Source: an uncultured Bacteroidales bacterium
Lineage (GTDB): Bacteria; Bacteroidota; Bacteroidia; Bacteroidales; Paludibacteraceae
Assembly: GCA_937891975.1 (NCBI GenBank)
Contig: CALAUA010000003.1
Span: 1 to 52,074, forward strand
Direction of reading: 5' to 3'
Length of the DNA stretch: 52,074 bases
The notes beneath the pieces were generated by a model, which had not been told where the DNA came from, did not search any database, and was given only the letters and a program-made list of their open reading frames with translations. Shown here in pieces: positions 17,501 through 26,610 of this stretch (the first letter of the stretch is position 1; each line of letters begins with the position of its first letter). The position numbers and the translations under genes are program-made.

Positions 17501-20500
17501 TACTTTCCACTTTTCGATTGCAATACATATCCGTTATCTACTGCTATCAATTTTACAAAATAATCATCTCCCTCAGTAACAGATACGATATTATCATTTA
17601 CTGATAAGTCCTTTTTAGAATCTGTAATTCCAATGTTTTCAGCATACCCATCTGCAAAATGATATGCACCATCTTTCTCTGCTGCTATCAAATAATCTCC
17701 TGCCCAGTTTTCGGCACCGAGGTCGGAGGTTACACGGTGGTAGTCGGCGGTGGGGTTTACTTGATATACTGGATAGAGAATGACATCATGATTTGGCATA
17801 GTGTATGGGAATGACACCTTATTATATATAAGTGAGCCATACTCTACCGCACTTGTTGACCAACCATCGAAGGTGTAGTTCTCAGAGCAATCGTCTGTTT
17901 GAGGAGCATCAGGAGCATTCTCGATGATGTCGCCTGCATAATGAGCTTCAGATAATACATCTTCACCTAAATGATTCAATGTCTTGAATATAAAACTCTG
18001 ACAAGTAACGTCCGCAGAAACATCAATACTTACTTCCATATTTAATTCCCCTCCTGTAACCGTAATAGTTCCAGTATAATCATCGTTCTTATTCGTTGCA
18101 TCTGCACGAACATAAACATTCTTTAGTTTACCTACGTTTGTGCCTGATTTGTAAGGGGTAACAGTTATATTTTGTGCATAGGTATCACCCTCCTTATTCG
18201 TTGAGAGGAGAAAACCCTCAGAAGCAGATAGAGTGATAGGGCAAGTGAGTTTCTGTGCAGACTGGAATGTGAGTGTTGCCGCTGTACTCTTCGCGGATAC
18301 TCTTTGGCAGTTCACAGCGATGGCTGAACCATCTTGATAATATGTAATGGTGCCATTACCTAAACTAGCGTCCCCATCTAAAGTACATTTAGTTACATAG
18401 TTGGTATATTGGCTACCGCTTACGCCGGTTGTTACAGTGATGGAAGCGATGCGACGATGTTGTCCTGCTTCGCCACCGATAGTGAGGATTAGATTATTTG
18501 TTGGGCTTTCAACATTTTCTGTCCATACACCCTCCACATATGTACCTGAGTTTGCAGTTATCTCATTGGAACCATCGCCTGTCGCAAAATTAAATGCAAC
18601 ACTCTTTATATGATAGGTAGAGGCAATTGTGATGGTATTTCCTTGATATATGTGCACAGCCTCACTACTTGTATAATATTTTGGATAATTGCGAACGTTC
18701 GATCCTAAAGCGAATGTAATGGTAGCGTCGCCATGTCCCTCACCATCGCCGAGGATGATTGGTTCAGTCACCCTAGTGGCGTTGACATAACCCACTTCGC
18801 TGAAGTCAGCAATAGATGTACCTACACCTTGTGCGGCAGTTGCGAAGACGGCGTAGTAAATTTTATCAGTCGTTACATTGGAAGGTATATTATCTTCGGT
18901 AAAGATATCTCCTGCACTTGGAGACTGTTGAGAACTCCATCCCATAAACTTATCTGCGCAGCAACCGAGATCTCCATCAGAAGGATTGTCTGGAGCTGTA
19001 GAAAGTGGATTTTCGATGTTTACGGTTGAAGTAGCATGCTCTGTTCCGCCTAACATCCATGTAACGGTGTAAGGAGTTGGTGTCCATTGGGCAGTGAATT
19101 CAAGATTCTCCGCTGGCATAGTCGCTGGTATTTCCGCAGGAGACCAACCTGTGAAAGTATATCCTGTACGGCTTGGGTCAACTGGTTTTGTAACTTCTGC
19201 ACCATAATTATGGTTATTTACTCTATCATCGGTGCCACCTCCTTGCCATTGACCACCATTGAGTTTCCAAATTACGGTGTATTGGTTAACAGTCCATTGA
19301 GCTTCTACCACTTGGTCGCCACGGGTTTCGGCGGAGAGTGTTGCTGGCTCCCAACCTTTGAAAGTATAACCCTCGCGAGCGGATGGTGTTGTAAATGTAA
19401 GTGGCAGATCTGCTGCAGTGTAGGTATTAGGATTGGTGTGTGTCGCGCCTTCCAAATTGGTATATTCAATATTGTATGTACACAAGGTGCGGTAGTTGGT
19501 GAGAGGTTTGGCTGTCCAAACGGCTGTCAACTCTACATCTGTTTCTGGTGTGTATGTTCCTGCATTGTGGGTTGTTGTACCATCTGACCAACCGCCAAAG
19601 GTGTAGACTGTTTGGTCATTTAAAGTAGGTAAAGTGACAGAGTTGCCTTTCTCTACAGTTTGGGTGTAGTTACCATCTACTTCATCCCATCCCGTAAAAT
19701 CACCAGTACCGCCATTAGGGTCGAGAGTAACGGTCACATCGGTAGTACAAGTGGTGGTGTAGTTTTGATAACTTATTGCCTCACCATTTCCTATTTCAAG
19801 GTCGTAAAAATTGCCATCAGCAGTAATGTTGTTATCAGGATCATAACCTCCAAACGTATTAAAAGAATTTGTTTGGTATATAATAGATCTTGGTGAATCC
19901 TCTACAGATGTTACTCTCCAAGTACCCTTGTTTTGTGAAGAAGGTACAATATTCCAATAATAAGGTTCATCTCGTAGTTCTAAGTCAGTACTTTTGCTGT
20001 AGTAAATATACTGATTTTCAATGTCTTTAAATTGAATCGTGTAGTATAAATTTCCATCTACATTATGCAAATCAAATATAAAGGTACCTGCATTAGCTTT
20101 GGTTGTCGTTGATGTAATTTTTAAACCATTATCAGCACGTTCTTTTGCATAATGGTAAGTACCATTAACATTAGCATATATCTTATATTCACCATTACTA
20201 CCATATATAAATGAGCCATCCCCTTCAATCATTTCGGCATAAACAGCATAGAAAGTACTAGGCTTGTTAATCATAGGTAAGTTACCAGGAGTCTCACTAT
20301 TAAACAAATCTGCTGGTTTAGTTACATTAACCTCTTGTTGAGCCGTCCAACCAACAAAGACAATGTTGTTGTTGCAATGACTTGGCTTGTTAGGTAATTG
20401 CCCCAAAGTCATATTACCTTCTGGTAGGGATTCTGTTTTGTATATTTCTCCATTCGCCCTCCAAGTCACCTCATGAGAGACCTGAGAAATCGATTCATAT

Positions 20501-21024
20501 GTATATGATATACTATAGCATTTGACAGCTCTATAAATACCAGTTACCGCTACTGTTAAGGTCTTACCAGTTGCTTCTTGTGAATTCTCTATGGTTACAT
20601 CAGTTTGTCCATTCAAAGAACCAGTTCCTACTTCTATATCTCCGACCTTGAGTGTGATAGCACCTTCCGTATTAGAAAAACCTCCAAATTTAGCACTAAA
20701 TGCTACTATTTTGTAATTTTCAGAGAGCGTTGTAGTAAATGTAATTGTGGTAGCAGGCTTTTCTCCGCTTCCTACTTGAGAATAATCTTTATTTGGAGTA
20801 TAACTAGTAGTTCCAACAGTTATTATAGTCCATGTATTTTCTAAATTATCATCTCCCGTAACAGACGCAGCATTGATTTTTGTGCCACTATTACCAAAAA
20901 TAATTTCGCCAGTATATTGAGTAGCCGCAGCCCACACATTATTAATGCTAATAGTCATTAAGATAGTCAGTATAACAGCAAAGCGTTTTGCGAAATTGGT
21001 ATATATAGTATGTAAAGTTTTCAT
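14563..21024 (-). CDS. Giant secreted surface protein with InlB-type repeats and sorting tail
   Basis: About 2150 residues. The start ATG 21024 (or 21030) sits before a signal peptide resembling those of the two related genes (KRFAVILTILM...NNVWA); an upstream GTG at 21051 is less likely. Listeria-Bacteroides (InlB B-type) repeats, recognised by the YxFxGW...YAVW pattern, occur at roughly residues 185-265, 430-505, 515-580, 580-648, 650-730 and again near 1040. The C-terminal third (ANVDITLG, LSIIRFPLGNRV region) is a beta-rich domain. It ends with IYQDKMYILRNGVIYDAMG, like type IX secretion C-terminal domains. Likely an adhesin or matrix protein. Second gene after the 1171-residue relative. 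Confidence 0.8.
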   Translation of the reverse strand: MKTLHTIYTNFAKRFAVILTILMTISINNVWAAATQYTGEIIFGNSGTKINAASVTGDDNLENTWTIITVGTTSYTPNKDYSQVGSGEKPATTITFTTTLSENYKIVAFSAKFGGFSNTEGAITLKVGDIEVGTGSLNGQTDVTIENSQEATGKTLTVAVTGIYRAVKCYSISYTYESISQVSHEVTWRANGEIYKTESLPEGNMTLGQLPNKPSHCNNNIVFVGWTAQQEVNVTKPADLFNSETPGNLPMINKPSTFYAVYAEMIEGDGSFIYGSNGEYKIYANVNGTYHYAKERADNGLKITSTTTKANAGTFIFDLHNVDGNLYYTIQFKDIENQYIYYSKSTDLELRDEPYYWNIVPSSQNKGTWRVTSVEDSPRSIIYQTNSFNTFGGYDPDNNITADGNFYDLEIGNGEAISYQNYTTTCTTDVTVTLDPNGGTGDFTGWDEVDGNYTQTVEKGNSVTLPTLNDQTVYTFGGWSDGTTTHNAGTYTPETDVELTAVWTAKPLTNYRTLCTYNIEYTNLEGATHTNPNTYTAADLPLTFTTPSAREGYTFKGWEPATLSAETRGDQVVEAQWTVNQYTVIWKLNGGQWQGGGTDDRVNNHNYGAEVTKPVDPSRTGYTFTGWSPAEIPATMPAENLEFTAQWTPTPYTVTWMLGGTEHATSTVNIENPLSTAPDNPSDGDLGCCADKFMGWSSQQSPSAGDIFTEDNIPSNVTTDKIYYAVFATAAQGVGTSIADFSEVGYVNATRVTEPIILGDGEGHGDATITFALGSNVRNYPKYYTSSEAVHIYQGNTITIASTYHIKSVAFNFATGDGSNEITANSGTYVEGVWTENVESPTNNLILTIGGEAGQHRRIASITVTTGVSGSQYTNYVTKCTLDGDASLGNGTITYYQDGSAIAVNCQRVSAKSTAATLTFQSAQKLTCPITLSASEGFLLSTNKEGDTYAQNITVTPYKSGTNVGKLKNVYVRADATNKNDDYTGTITVTGGELNMEVSIDVSADVTCQSFIFKTLNHLGEDVLSEAHYAGDIIENAPDAPQTDDCSENYTFDGWSTSAVEYGSLIYNKVSFPYTMPNHDVILYPVYQVNPTADYHRVTSDLGAENWAGDYLIAAEKDGAYHFADGYAENIGITDSKKDLSVNDNIVSVTEGDDYFVKLIAVDNGYVLQSKSGKYNYINENDNSGLSGTDNISTAMNHPLTVAFDGGTKTVSIANMMHKNKAALQYTDFSKCFRFYEPGNQTPIYLYKKSPLYTSYLACGTISVSKEDVYVTATEQRGIRANQPLTVTANKMYPNAQVIVTSNNADVYFSAERNANFAMAAANQPQQSLTLTANEAGELSQSIYIHYRPSSEGDGVPADVEVTAKSHNLPISDNHTIHVRNLPAKFVIATKVGAVWYALPANMTEPTNPSGVVIEVDETNMTAIAPTTTTYTLWPVKTTNGTGDRYQGYGECLRFASVNYGQRGLWANDAQNSATIRNYAVIDELGDGESNAYEWKVTTTVVDGHWQYTLKSDQEKNKKYLCYCTSAEGGAKWGTYESVDNTLYLLPMTEITEMNVEVMEWGTNSMALRFEGDAPANVDITLGKTTTNVTLTNLNSGSTSDIYKVEGVALTTNDGEVLKIVDNTSNNRKLLCKPILVTGESVSTAYSTLETTVCDVVVLNGGKLSAGDAHVDFANIYVYPGGKLILDGKSLGVKRQVYLRGGYSWLNPTTYALPEVYLNGSVDFKGSGNIIYDYYIQNYKYYQFSLPYKVPLANVTDEAGVDDFPVWVKHYNGALRAVDANATSWEWYYGDNFEAGIGYIIAAKPRQVGNVANRPLSIIRFPLGNRVISSAEADKSIATTAHGIDAYKAGTITANNVGWNFIGNPFMATWKGDIGHQQLMKSPDAEHWNGSYHWENNNVKYITVMSPEDGTDYDQYIAAKTELKPFFPFYLQETADGGTGTINFAAANRIQKAPAMLSAETPREAFVQIEITAEGNTDQTGMFIGDRYSDDIDFDDYEKMFGSSTDKPKVWLMHEGKRMAFEAVTESTAAAYTAIGYRAPQTGKYMFAINEEASKLSDVEAVYLTDNQTGVTDFDLLSSAYEFESNGELYNDSRFTIRIVLRDESPGTTTGVGNLLHFNSEQPMKFIYQDKMYILRNGVIYDAMGKQVQTINK

Positions 21025-21071
21025 AATCATTTCATTTTTAATTGTTAACACTATTTATTTCATTTCGCAAT

Positions 21072-24000
21072 TTATTGTTGTTCATCATAATCCGCAAAGA
21101 CTGCGTAGAATTCTTGATTACCTGTTGCATTGGGGAACTCCGACTGTTGTGTGTAAAGTTCATTAGGCTCGTCAGTGTCATCAACATCCATTTCAGCAAC
21201 TGTCCAACCTACAAATACGCCACCACATGGGGGCGCTGGATTGTCAGGTATTTTCTCTACCTTATCATTTTCATAGACCTTTGTAGATGCTTCTCCTAAC
21301 TCTACACCTGTCAATGCAATACCATTTACATACCATGTTACATCATATTTAGTGTCTTCTTCAAATGTTACATCAATTTTTGTGTCACCCTTAGAATTTT
21401 CTTCGTATGTAACATTCCAGGTCCCATCACCATTATCAACAACCTGCGCAGAACCAGCAGTTGAAGGATTTGTAGCGGTTACTGACAAAACATGATAATG
21501 ATTAGCAGGTTGCGGTGTAACGGTTACTGTAACTCCATCGCAGGATGCTGTTTTACCTAATGGTGTAACATCAAATGTTCCATTCTCTTCTGCTCCTTTT
21601 GTGATATTGATAGAATTAGCACAGCATGTAGAGATATAGCCAATGGCGCCAGCAATAGGTCCATAGATTTCTAGTTTTTTAATTTGTAGATTGTTAGCAT
21701 TAGTAACTTTTATGGTATAAATAGTACCTTCGGTTTGATAATCTTTATCAATTTCAAATGTACCTCCAGAAGTACATCCTGTCAAAAGACTACTAACAGG
21801 TGTTTCACCAGTAAAAACATTCCATGTGACAGATCCTGATACAGTAGCAGTAGGAGTTGTTGAAACAATTTTTGACACTTTGAAACTAAAGGCGGGAAGT
21901 TCTAAATAGGCACCATTTTTTCCTAGCAGTACTTGATTAGAGTTGTAATAATATCCATTATTTGTGCTACCAGCTAATTTTATTGTGTAGGTTCCATTGG
22001 AATATTGATTCTCAGTTACAGTTTTATTGCTGTTTCCAGAAGGAATCTTCCAATTTTCATTTGACGAGAAATCAAGTGTTGTCTTTAATTCTTCTCCTCC
22101 CTCGCTGCTTCCATCTGCCCAAACAGCGTAATAAGTTTTATCACCGTCAGGCTCGGTAGTTGCGGTAATCTGGGTTCCTAATGGTGCAGCAGAAGAATTA
22201 GATTCTCCACCTGCGGGTTCTGTATACCAACCAACGAAGGTGGTATATACATCTGAGCATGATTTTGGATCGCTGGGTAATACTACTTTTTCTCCATCCA
22301 ATACCGTTGTAGTATTAGATTCATCACCTGCCACATTCCACGTAATGGTGTGCACTTTTGTCCATTGGGCGGTATAGGTTGCATCTGCATCAGGCATTTG
22401 TGAAGGAACAGAAGGATTCCACCCCTTGAAATTATATCCATCTTTTTCTACCACAGGTGCTGTGAGCGACGCTCCGTATTTCACTGTTCCTGCAGCCGTA
22501 CCATCGGTTGTAATATTACCACCGTCTAATATCCATGTAAGAGTGTGTGAGTTACGAGTGTATAGATATTCTACAACAGTACTTCCGTCTGCAGCGATGG
22601 TTACTTCCGTAGTAGAAGGAGCGGTAAAGCCTTCGTATGATTTAACGGCAGGCGTAACAGTAGTTTCTACTTCACCTGATGGGTATTCAGTTTCTGTTGG
22701 TTCTGTTGGATATGTACCATCTAGGTTTTGTTTATAGTGCTTGACGGTGTAGTTAGCCATTTGCGCAGTACCAGTACCAGAGAGTGAGACGGTTACATTG
22801 TCTGCACCTTCAGAAGAGATAACAATAGTCTGTGAATGGTTGCCAGCAGTTGTTGGTTCATACGTAACTGTTATTTCTTTCTCAAAGTTACCTGTATCAT
22901 CAATTCCAAATGGACTTACTGAGAAACCATGTGATTCACCACTAATTGATAAAGTCGTCGCGTTTTTAATATTCTGTCCCGTAAGTGCAAAGGTCTTTTG
23001 TTGTGACTGACCAACAGTAACCTCTCCGAAATCTAAATTTGTTGGGTCGGCAGAAAGGCTCGGTTGTGTGCTACCACATTCGGGAGTAGAATGGTAGTAG
23101 GTGGTAAAACTGCCACCTGCAGAAACAGTAACCACTAGTTGTGTTATTCGGACTTGTCCATTGTCTGCTGTAAAAGTAACAGAGTTAGTATTTCCAGTCC
23201 ATGTTTTATTTGAGTAATCACCACCAGAAGTATCTGACCAATCGTAATTACTTAAAGAAAATACAATAGAAGTAATGATATTTTCGCTACTAACTGTAAA
23301 GGTGGCGTATTTGTAAACACGAAGTTGATTATTATTTTGACTATAGATACCATCATTTGTAGAAATAGAAACCCCATCTTTAGTTCCATTTTGCTCTCCA
23401 GCAGTAGTTGTCCATCCCCCTGAATCTTCATCAGTAAACGTTACTGATGTAGTACCGCCTCCGCCACCACCATCTGTTCGTTGATAAACAGCGTAGAGGG
23501 TGATATTGCTTGTTGGTTCATAGTCACCAGCAGCGATAAGAGTTGGTTTTGTAGTTGTTTCTGTAGCAACTGCGGAAGTTGTTTTCCAACCTGCGAAACT
23601 CCAACCTGCTGATTGGCAGGCAGATGAAAGTGTAGGTGTAGGCAATGTAACACCATCACCAGCATTGGGTTCTGTTACAGATTCTGCGCAAGTGCCAGAA
23701 CCAGCATTGAGGGTGACGGTAAAAGGAGGATTCTCTACTACAACTGAAACGATATTGGAGGTAGTAGAGCAAGAACCGCTACTTACAATACAATAATAAT
23801 ACTTTGTGCCCACCGTAGATGTGGATGGTGTATATGTGGAATTTGTAGCACCATTTATTTTCGTAGCACCACTTGTACTATTGCTTGTATTGCTATACCA
23901 TTGATAAGTCAAATCATCTCCTGAAGCTACAACACTTAAAGTAGTTGGTGAATCATCTTTTGTGTATGTTGCTCCAGTAGGCTGAGTGCTGATGGTTGGC

Positions 24001-24587
24001 TCGGTACAAGAAACAGCTTCTTCGTATGTAACAGTAATGGAGTGTATATAAAATGCCTGAGTAGTAGCTATTGTGATTGATAAATCGCCTCCAGTGCCTT
24101 TTGTGGAATTTGCTACTAAATCCGTCCAAACATTAGCAGTACTCATCGTTGCAGTTCCAATAGTAGTAGAGCCTTGCTTAACTGTCATCGTTGTACTAAC
24201 TCCTCCATTTAATCTCATATTCAGTACTACTGACTGCACATTATAACTTGAGAATGCATTAGTTGATAAGATGACTTTAGAATAGTAGTTATCTTTGCTT
24301 GAACCAAATTGCCATCCACAATATGAGTACCCCTTTGTAATATTGGTGTATGTAGGAGATCCTTTTCCTTTCGTAGTAGCGACACTCCAAGTTACATTGT
24401 TCAATGTTACCGAATTGTTGGAAACACTTACAGTTCCTGTAGTATTAAACGAGTGGGTGTACGTCGCACCCCACGCATTTGCACTGACAGTTAGGGCTAC
24501 GAACATCACGAGCAAGAGACGGAGTCTTGCTATAGTTGAAAACAATTTGTTTGCCACGTGGGCACCATTAAGTAGATTTGTCATCAT
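21072..24587 (-). CDS. Large secreted surface protein, InlB/MucBP-like repeats, candidate for N-terminal exchange
   Basis: 1171 residues with a signal peptide (LLLVMFVALTVSANAWG). An N-terminal beta domain is followed by an Ig-like region (about 195-285), InlB-type repeats, the word ECGSTQPS near residue 502, a choice-of-anchor-D-like domain (LDFGEVTVGQSQQKTF), a MucBP-like segment and further InlB-type repeats. It ends at FADYDEQQ with no sorting tail. The giant gene starts 47 bases further on, so the two may cooperate or derive from one protein. Its start region and the ECGSTQPS word are duplicated in inverted orientation in the gene at 27148. Confidence 0.8.
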   Translation of the reverse strand: MMTNLLNGAHVANKLFSTIARLRLLLVMFVALTVSANAWGATYTHSFNTTGTVSVSNNSVTLNNVTWSVATTKGKGSPTYTNITKGYSYCGWQFGSSKDNYYSKVILSTNAFSSYNVQSVVLNMRLNGGVSTTMTVKQGSTTIGTATMSTANVWTDLVANSTKGTGGDLSITIATTQAFYIHSITVTYEEAVSCTEPTISTQPTGATYTKDDSPTTLSVVASGDDLTYQWYSNTSNSTSGATKINGATNSTYTPSTSTVGTKYYYCIVSSGSCSTTSNIVSVVVENPPFTVTLNAGSGTCAESVTEPNAGDGVTLPTPTLSSACQSAGWSFAGWKTTSAVATETTTKPTLIAAGDYEPTSNITLYAVYQRTDGGGGGGTTSVTFTDEDSGGWTTTAGEQNGTKDGVSISTNDGIYSQNNNQLRVYKYATFTVSSENIITSIVFSLSNYDWSDTSGGDYSNKTWTGNTNSVTFTADNGQVRITQLVVTVSAGGSFTTYYHSTPECGSTQPSLSADPTNLDFGEVTVGQSQQKTFALTGQNIKNATTLSISGESHGFSVSPFGIDDTGNFEKEITVTYEPTTAGNHSQTIVISSEGADNVTVSLSGTGTAQMANYTVKHYKQNLDGTYPTEPTETEYPSGEVETTVTPAVKSYEGFTAPSTTEVTIAADGSTVVEYLYTRNSHTLTWILDGGNITTDGTAAGTVKYGASLTAPVVEKDGYNFKGWNPSVPSQMPDADATYTAQWTKVHTITWNVAGDESNTTTVLDGEKVVLPSDPKSCSDVYTTFVGWYTEPAGGESNSSAAPLGTQITATTEPDGDKTYYAVWADGSSEGGEELKTTLDFSSNENWKIPSGNSNKTVTENQYSNGTYTIKLAGSTNNGYYYNSNQVLLGKNGAYLELPAFSFKVSKIVSTTPTATVSGSVTWNVFTGETPVSSLLTGCTSGGTFEIDKDYQTEGTIYTIKVTNANNLQIKKLEIYGPIAGAIGYISTCCANSINITKGAEENGTFDVTPLGKTASCDGVTVTVTPQPANHYHVLSVTATNPSTAGSAQVVDNGDGTWNVTYEENSKGDTKIDVTFEEDTKYDVTWYVNGIALTGVELGEASTKVYENDKVEKIPDNPAPPCGGVFVGWTVAEMDVDDTDEPNELYTQQSEFPNATGNQEFYAVFADYDEQQ
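23057..23081 (-). repeat. 25-bp inverted repeat, copy 1 (inside the 1171-residue gene)
   Basis: Encodes ECGSTQPS in frame. The exact reverse-orientation partner is at 28171-28195 and is in the same reading frame there. Sequence on either side differs between the copies. Confidence 0.85.
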
Positions 24588-24623
24588 ATCTTTATGATTT
24601 TTGCGCTAAGCGCGTTAATATTA
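24570..24623 (-). repeat. Start-region inverted repeat, copy 1, with leader hairpin
   Basis: 32 identical bases (24570-24601 versus 27134-27165) cover the ribosome-binding region and the first codons (MMTNLL). A second shared block of 13 bases, TAATATTAACGCG, lies at 24611-24623 versus 27109-27121. Between the blocks sits a hairpin, GCGC-TTA-GCGC here and GCGG-TACAG-CCGC in the other copy, so pairing is kept while sequence changes. Confidence 0.8.
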
Positions 24624-24624
24624 T

Positions 24625-24672
24625 CTGTGTAGTATTGTGTAGCTTGGTGTAGCATTGTGTAGTATTGTTATG
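24625..24672. repeat. Ten-base periodic array (TGTGTAGTAT-type)
   Basis: Units TGTGTAGTAT, TGTGTAGCTT, GGTGTAGCAT, TGTGTAGTAT. A related 11-base array lies inside the FadL-like gene at 43776-43837. Confidence 0.65.
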
Positions 24673-24759
24673 CGTGCCTCGGCACGATAAAAGTATATAT
24701 TAGCGTTCTGCCGAACTTCGGTTCGATTATCGGGGCCCCCGCGAACCTCGTGGGTGAGT

Positions 24760-24830
24760 GGGGAGAGCGGAGGCACATGTCGCCTAATGATGCAAAGCAT
24801 CAGTCATCGCGACTATGTTGCCGAACGCGA
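24760..24830 (-). repeat. Dispersed double-stem hairpin repeat, reverse copy
   Basis: Outer stem GTCGC/GCGAC, inner stem TGATGC/GCATCA. Same family as 591-660 and 28436-28502. It lies between the surface gene start and hipA; no gene is present in 24588-24927. Confidence 0.75.
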
Positions 24831-24862
24831 CAGTGATCTTTGAAATGTTGACATAATTTGGA

Positions 24863-24896
24863 TAAAAACAGAAATAGAGTCGTTTGACCCTATTTC
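24863..24896 (-). terminator. Terminator of the hipBA operon
   Basis: On the minus strand a stem GAAATAG-GTC around AAAC (one mismatch) is followed by TGTTTTTATCC. About 30 bases past the hipA stop. Confidence 0.7.
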
Positions 24897-24927
24897 ATTT
24901 GGATTGAACGGAAAGTTCGTTATGTGG

Positions 24928-26163
24928 TTATAAGCAATACTCCAATCGTTTTGCAAAACGCTGCTGTTCTGCTGGAGTAATGTGGCAAAGCGTTGCTACC
25001 TTACGCCAATCACGGACTGCATCTTTCACCTCGTTGATGATCTGCAATGCTATTTCTTCAGATAATAAGTAGTGTCCTGAAGCGCGCTGCAACTCCATAA
25101 GCGAGGATTCACAGGAACAATCAGAAATCAGCAAACTCTGAGTCAGCATGTTAGTGGGATTAATATCATATGCTGGCGAAAGTGTCCAACCATTGGATGT
25201 CAAAACAAAGGCGTGATTGCAGAAGTGATCATCGTGATTGCCTATGCAAATAGAGAAAGCCACTCGACGGTACAATTCTCTGAGATTCTTATCCGCATCT
25301 GCAATCCCCATGCCACTGACAATCGTATCCACAATGTCCAAATATCCATTCCCCGAAGAAGCATCTGCGCCATCCTGAAGATTGGTGAGCGTCATAGCGG
25401 ATACGGAATGTACACGATTGGTTCCCATTCGGTCAAAGCGTTTGGATAGCAATACATGGTGAGAGAAACCCGAGATAGCCATAAGCTTAGTTTCAGCAAC
25501 CTGTATGCCTGCTTTCTTCGCTAACTGATGAGCAAAATGTTCCCAAAGAGCCACATCGTAGTCGTCATGAATGGATGGCACCTTGGCAATATATAACATG
25601 CCATTTTCATCCATCATATTGGCTTTCGGACGTGCTCCGCCTAAGGATGAGCCTTGACGTAACAGATTGGTAACCCATTGTATATTATCAGGTTTTGCCT
25701 CGTACGCCTGTGCTATCTGCGTGAAATCGCGTAGCGATGTGAGTGGAGGTACAGACATCTCACCATCAGAAGTGCCGATAAAATTCTTTTCGCCAGCTAT
25801 GCGAAATCTGAACGCTCCCATACGAGAGTAATCATCCAACTGAAGCAGATAATCAAAATCACTGAATGTTCGAGGAATTCTATTCTCTGCTTGAGCCACA
25901 ATCTGCTCGCGTTTATCAATCAAACGCCGTCCCCAACGGTCAGGCAAGGCATCTGTGAAACAACCAAAGAGGCGCTTTGTTGCATGCTGCCAACCTGTAT
26001 GGGATTGCAAATCACCACTCAAGGATAAGTGTGGATGATTAGTCAGCCACGCAGCATCATATGAGAAATGGTACGTAGCATTACCTCGCAATTGTTCATA
26101 GGTAAGTTTACCCACCAATTCTAATTGGGCATTGTGGTCAAGATATACTTCAATCTCTTGCAT
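24928..26163 (-). CDS. hipA: HipA-type serine/threonine kinase toxin
   Basis: 411 residues of the HipA family, kinases that phosphorylate translation factors (glutamyl-tRNA synthetase in E. coli) and induce dormancy. The N-terminal HipA domain spans about 1-105 (TDALPDRWGRRL). The kinase core has the ATP loop GSSLGGARPK at 171-180, the catalytic loop GNHDDHFCNH at 308-317 and the metal-binding AYDIN at 331-335. It starts 3 bases after the antitoxin stop, so the two are co-transcribed. The target in this organism is unknown. Confidence 0.9.
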   Translation of the reverse strand: MQEIEVYLDHNAQLELVGKLTYEQLRGNATYHFSYDAAWLTNHPHLSLSGDLQSHTGWQHATKRLFGCFTDALPDRWGRRLIDKREQIVAQAENRIPRTFSDFDYLLQLDDYSRMGAFRFRIAGEKNFIGTSDGEMSVPPLTSLRDFTQIAQAYEAKPDNIQWVTNLLRQGSSLGGARPKANMMDENGMLYIAKVPSIHDDYDVALWEHFAHQLAKKAGIQVAETKLMAISGFSHHVLLSKRFDRMGTNRVHSVSAMTLTNLQDGADASSGNGYLDIVDTIVSGMGIADADKNLRELYRRVAFSICIGNHDDHFCNHAFVLTSNGWTLSPAYDINPTNMLTQSLLISDCSCESSLMELQRASGHYLLSEEIALQIINEVKDAVRDWRKVATLCHITPAEQQRFAKRLEYCL

Positions 26164-26166
26164 AGT

Positions 26167-26487
26167 CTATTGTTTTGATGATGCACGTTGGCGTTTCTTG
26201 AGGGATAGATCTTGCAACTCACGACCAATAGTGTCTTGCTGTGCAATCAGCAGGATATCCTCGTCCAAGTTCAGGGCAAATAGAATGCGCAGATATGTAC
26301 CTATCGCTACAGAAGGAGTACCTTTTTCGACACGCATTACCGTCAGTTCTGAACAACCTGCACGATCAGCAATTTGCGCAATGCTAATATCACGACGCAA
26401 ACGAGCCAAACGAATTTGTTCGCCTACAATGGCTAAGTTTTTTTGGGCTCTCCGTGGCAGAAGAGTACTTTGTGTGGACTTGCTCAT
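26167..26487 (-). CDS. hipB: HipB-type antitoxin / repressor (XRE helix-turn-helix)
   Basis: 106 residues with an XRE helix-turn-helix at about 20-77 (IRLARLRRDISIAQIADRAGCSELTVMRVEKG). Expected to bind the toxin and repress its own promoter. The leader just upstream contains a palindrome suited to a dimeric repressor. The C-terminus is basic and glutamine/serine-rich. Confidence 0.88.
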   Translation of the reverse strand: MSKSTQSTLLPRRAQKNLAIVGEQIRLARLRRDISIAQIADRAGCSELTVMRVEKGTPSVAIGTYLRILFALNLDEDILLIAQQDTIGRELQDLSLKKRQRASSKQ

Positions 26488-26501
26488 AATACTAATAAAA
26501 T

Positions 26502-26544
26502 ATCATATAATAACATAAACGATACGTAAACTATATTATATGAT
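26502..26544. promoter_or_regulatory. Putative HipB operator (11-bp inverted repeat)
   Basis: ATCATATAATA at 26502-26512 and its complement TATTATATGAT at 26534-26544, with 21 bases between. It sits just downstream of the -7 box and before the antitoxin ATG, a usual place for autorepression. Confidence 0.6.
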
Positions 26545-26558
26545 AGTTAAATCGGCTG

Positions 26559-26589
26559 CAAAGGTACAACTTATTTTTCACATATACAA
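26559..26589 (-). promoter_or_regulatory. Promoter of hipBA
   Basis: On the minus strand, TTG at 26587-26589, 20-base spacer, TACCTTTG at 26559-26566. Confidence 0.75.
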
Positions 26590-26610
26590 GTATTTATGAA
26601 AAAAAATAAT

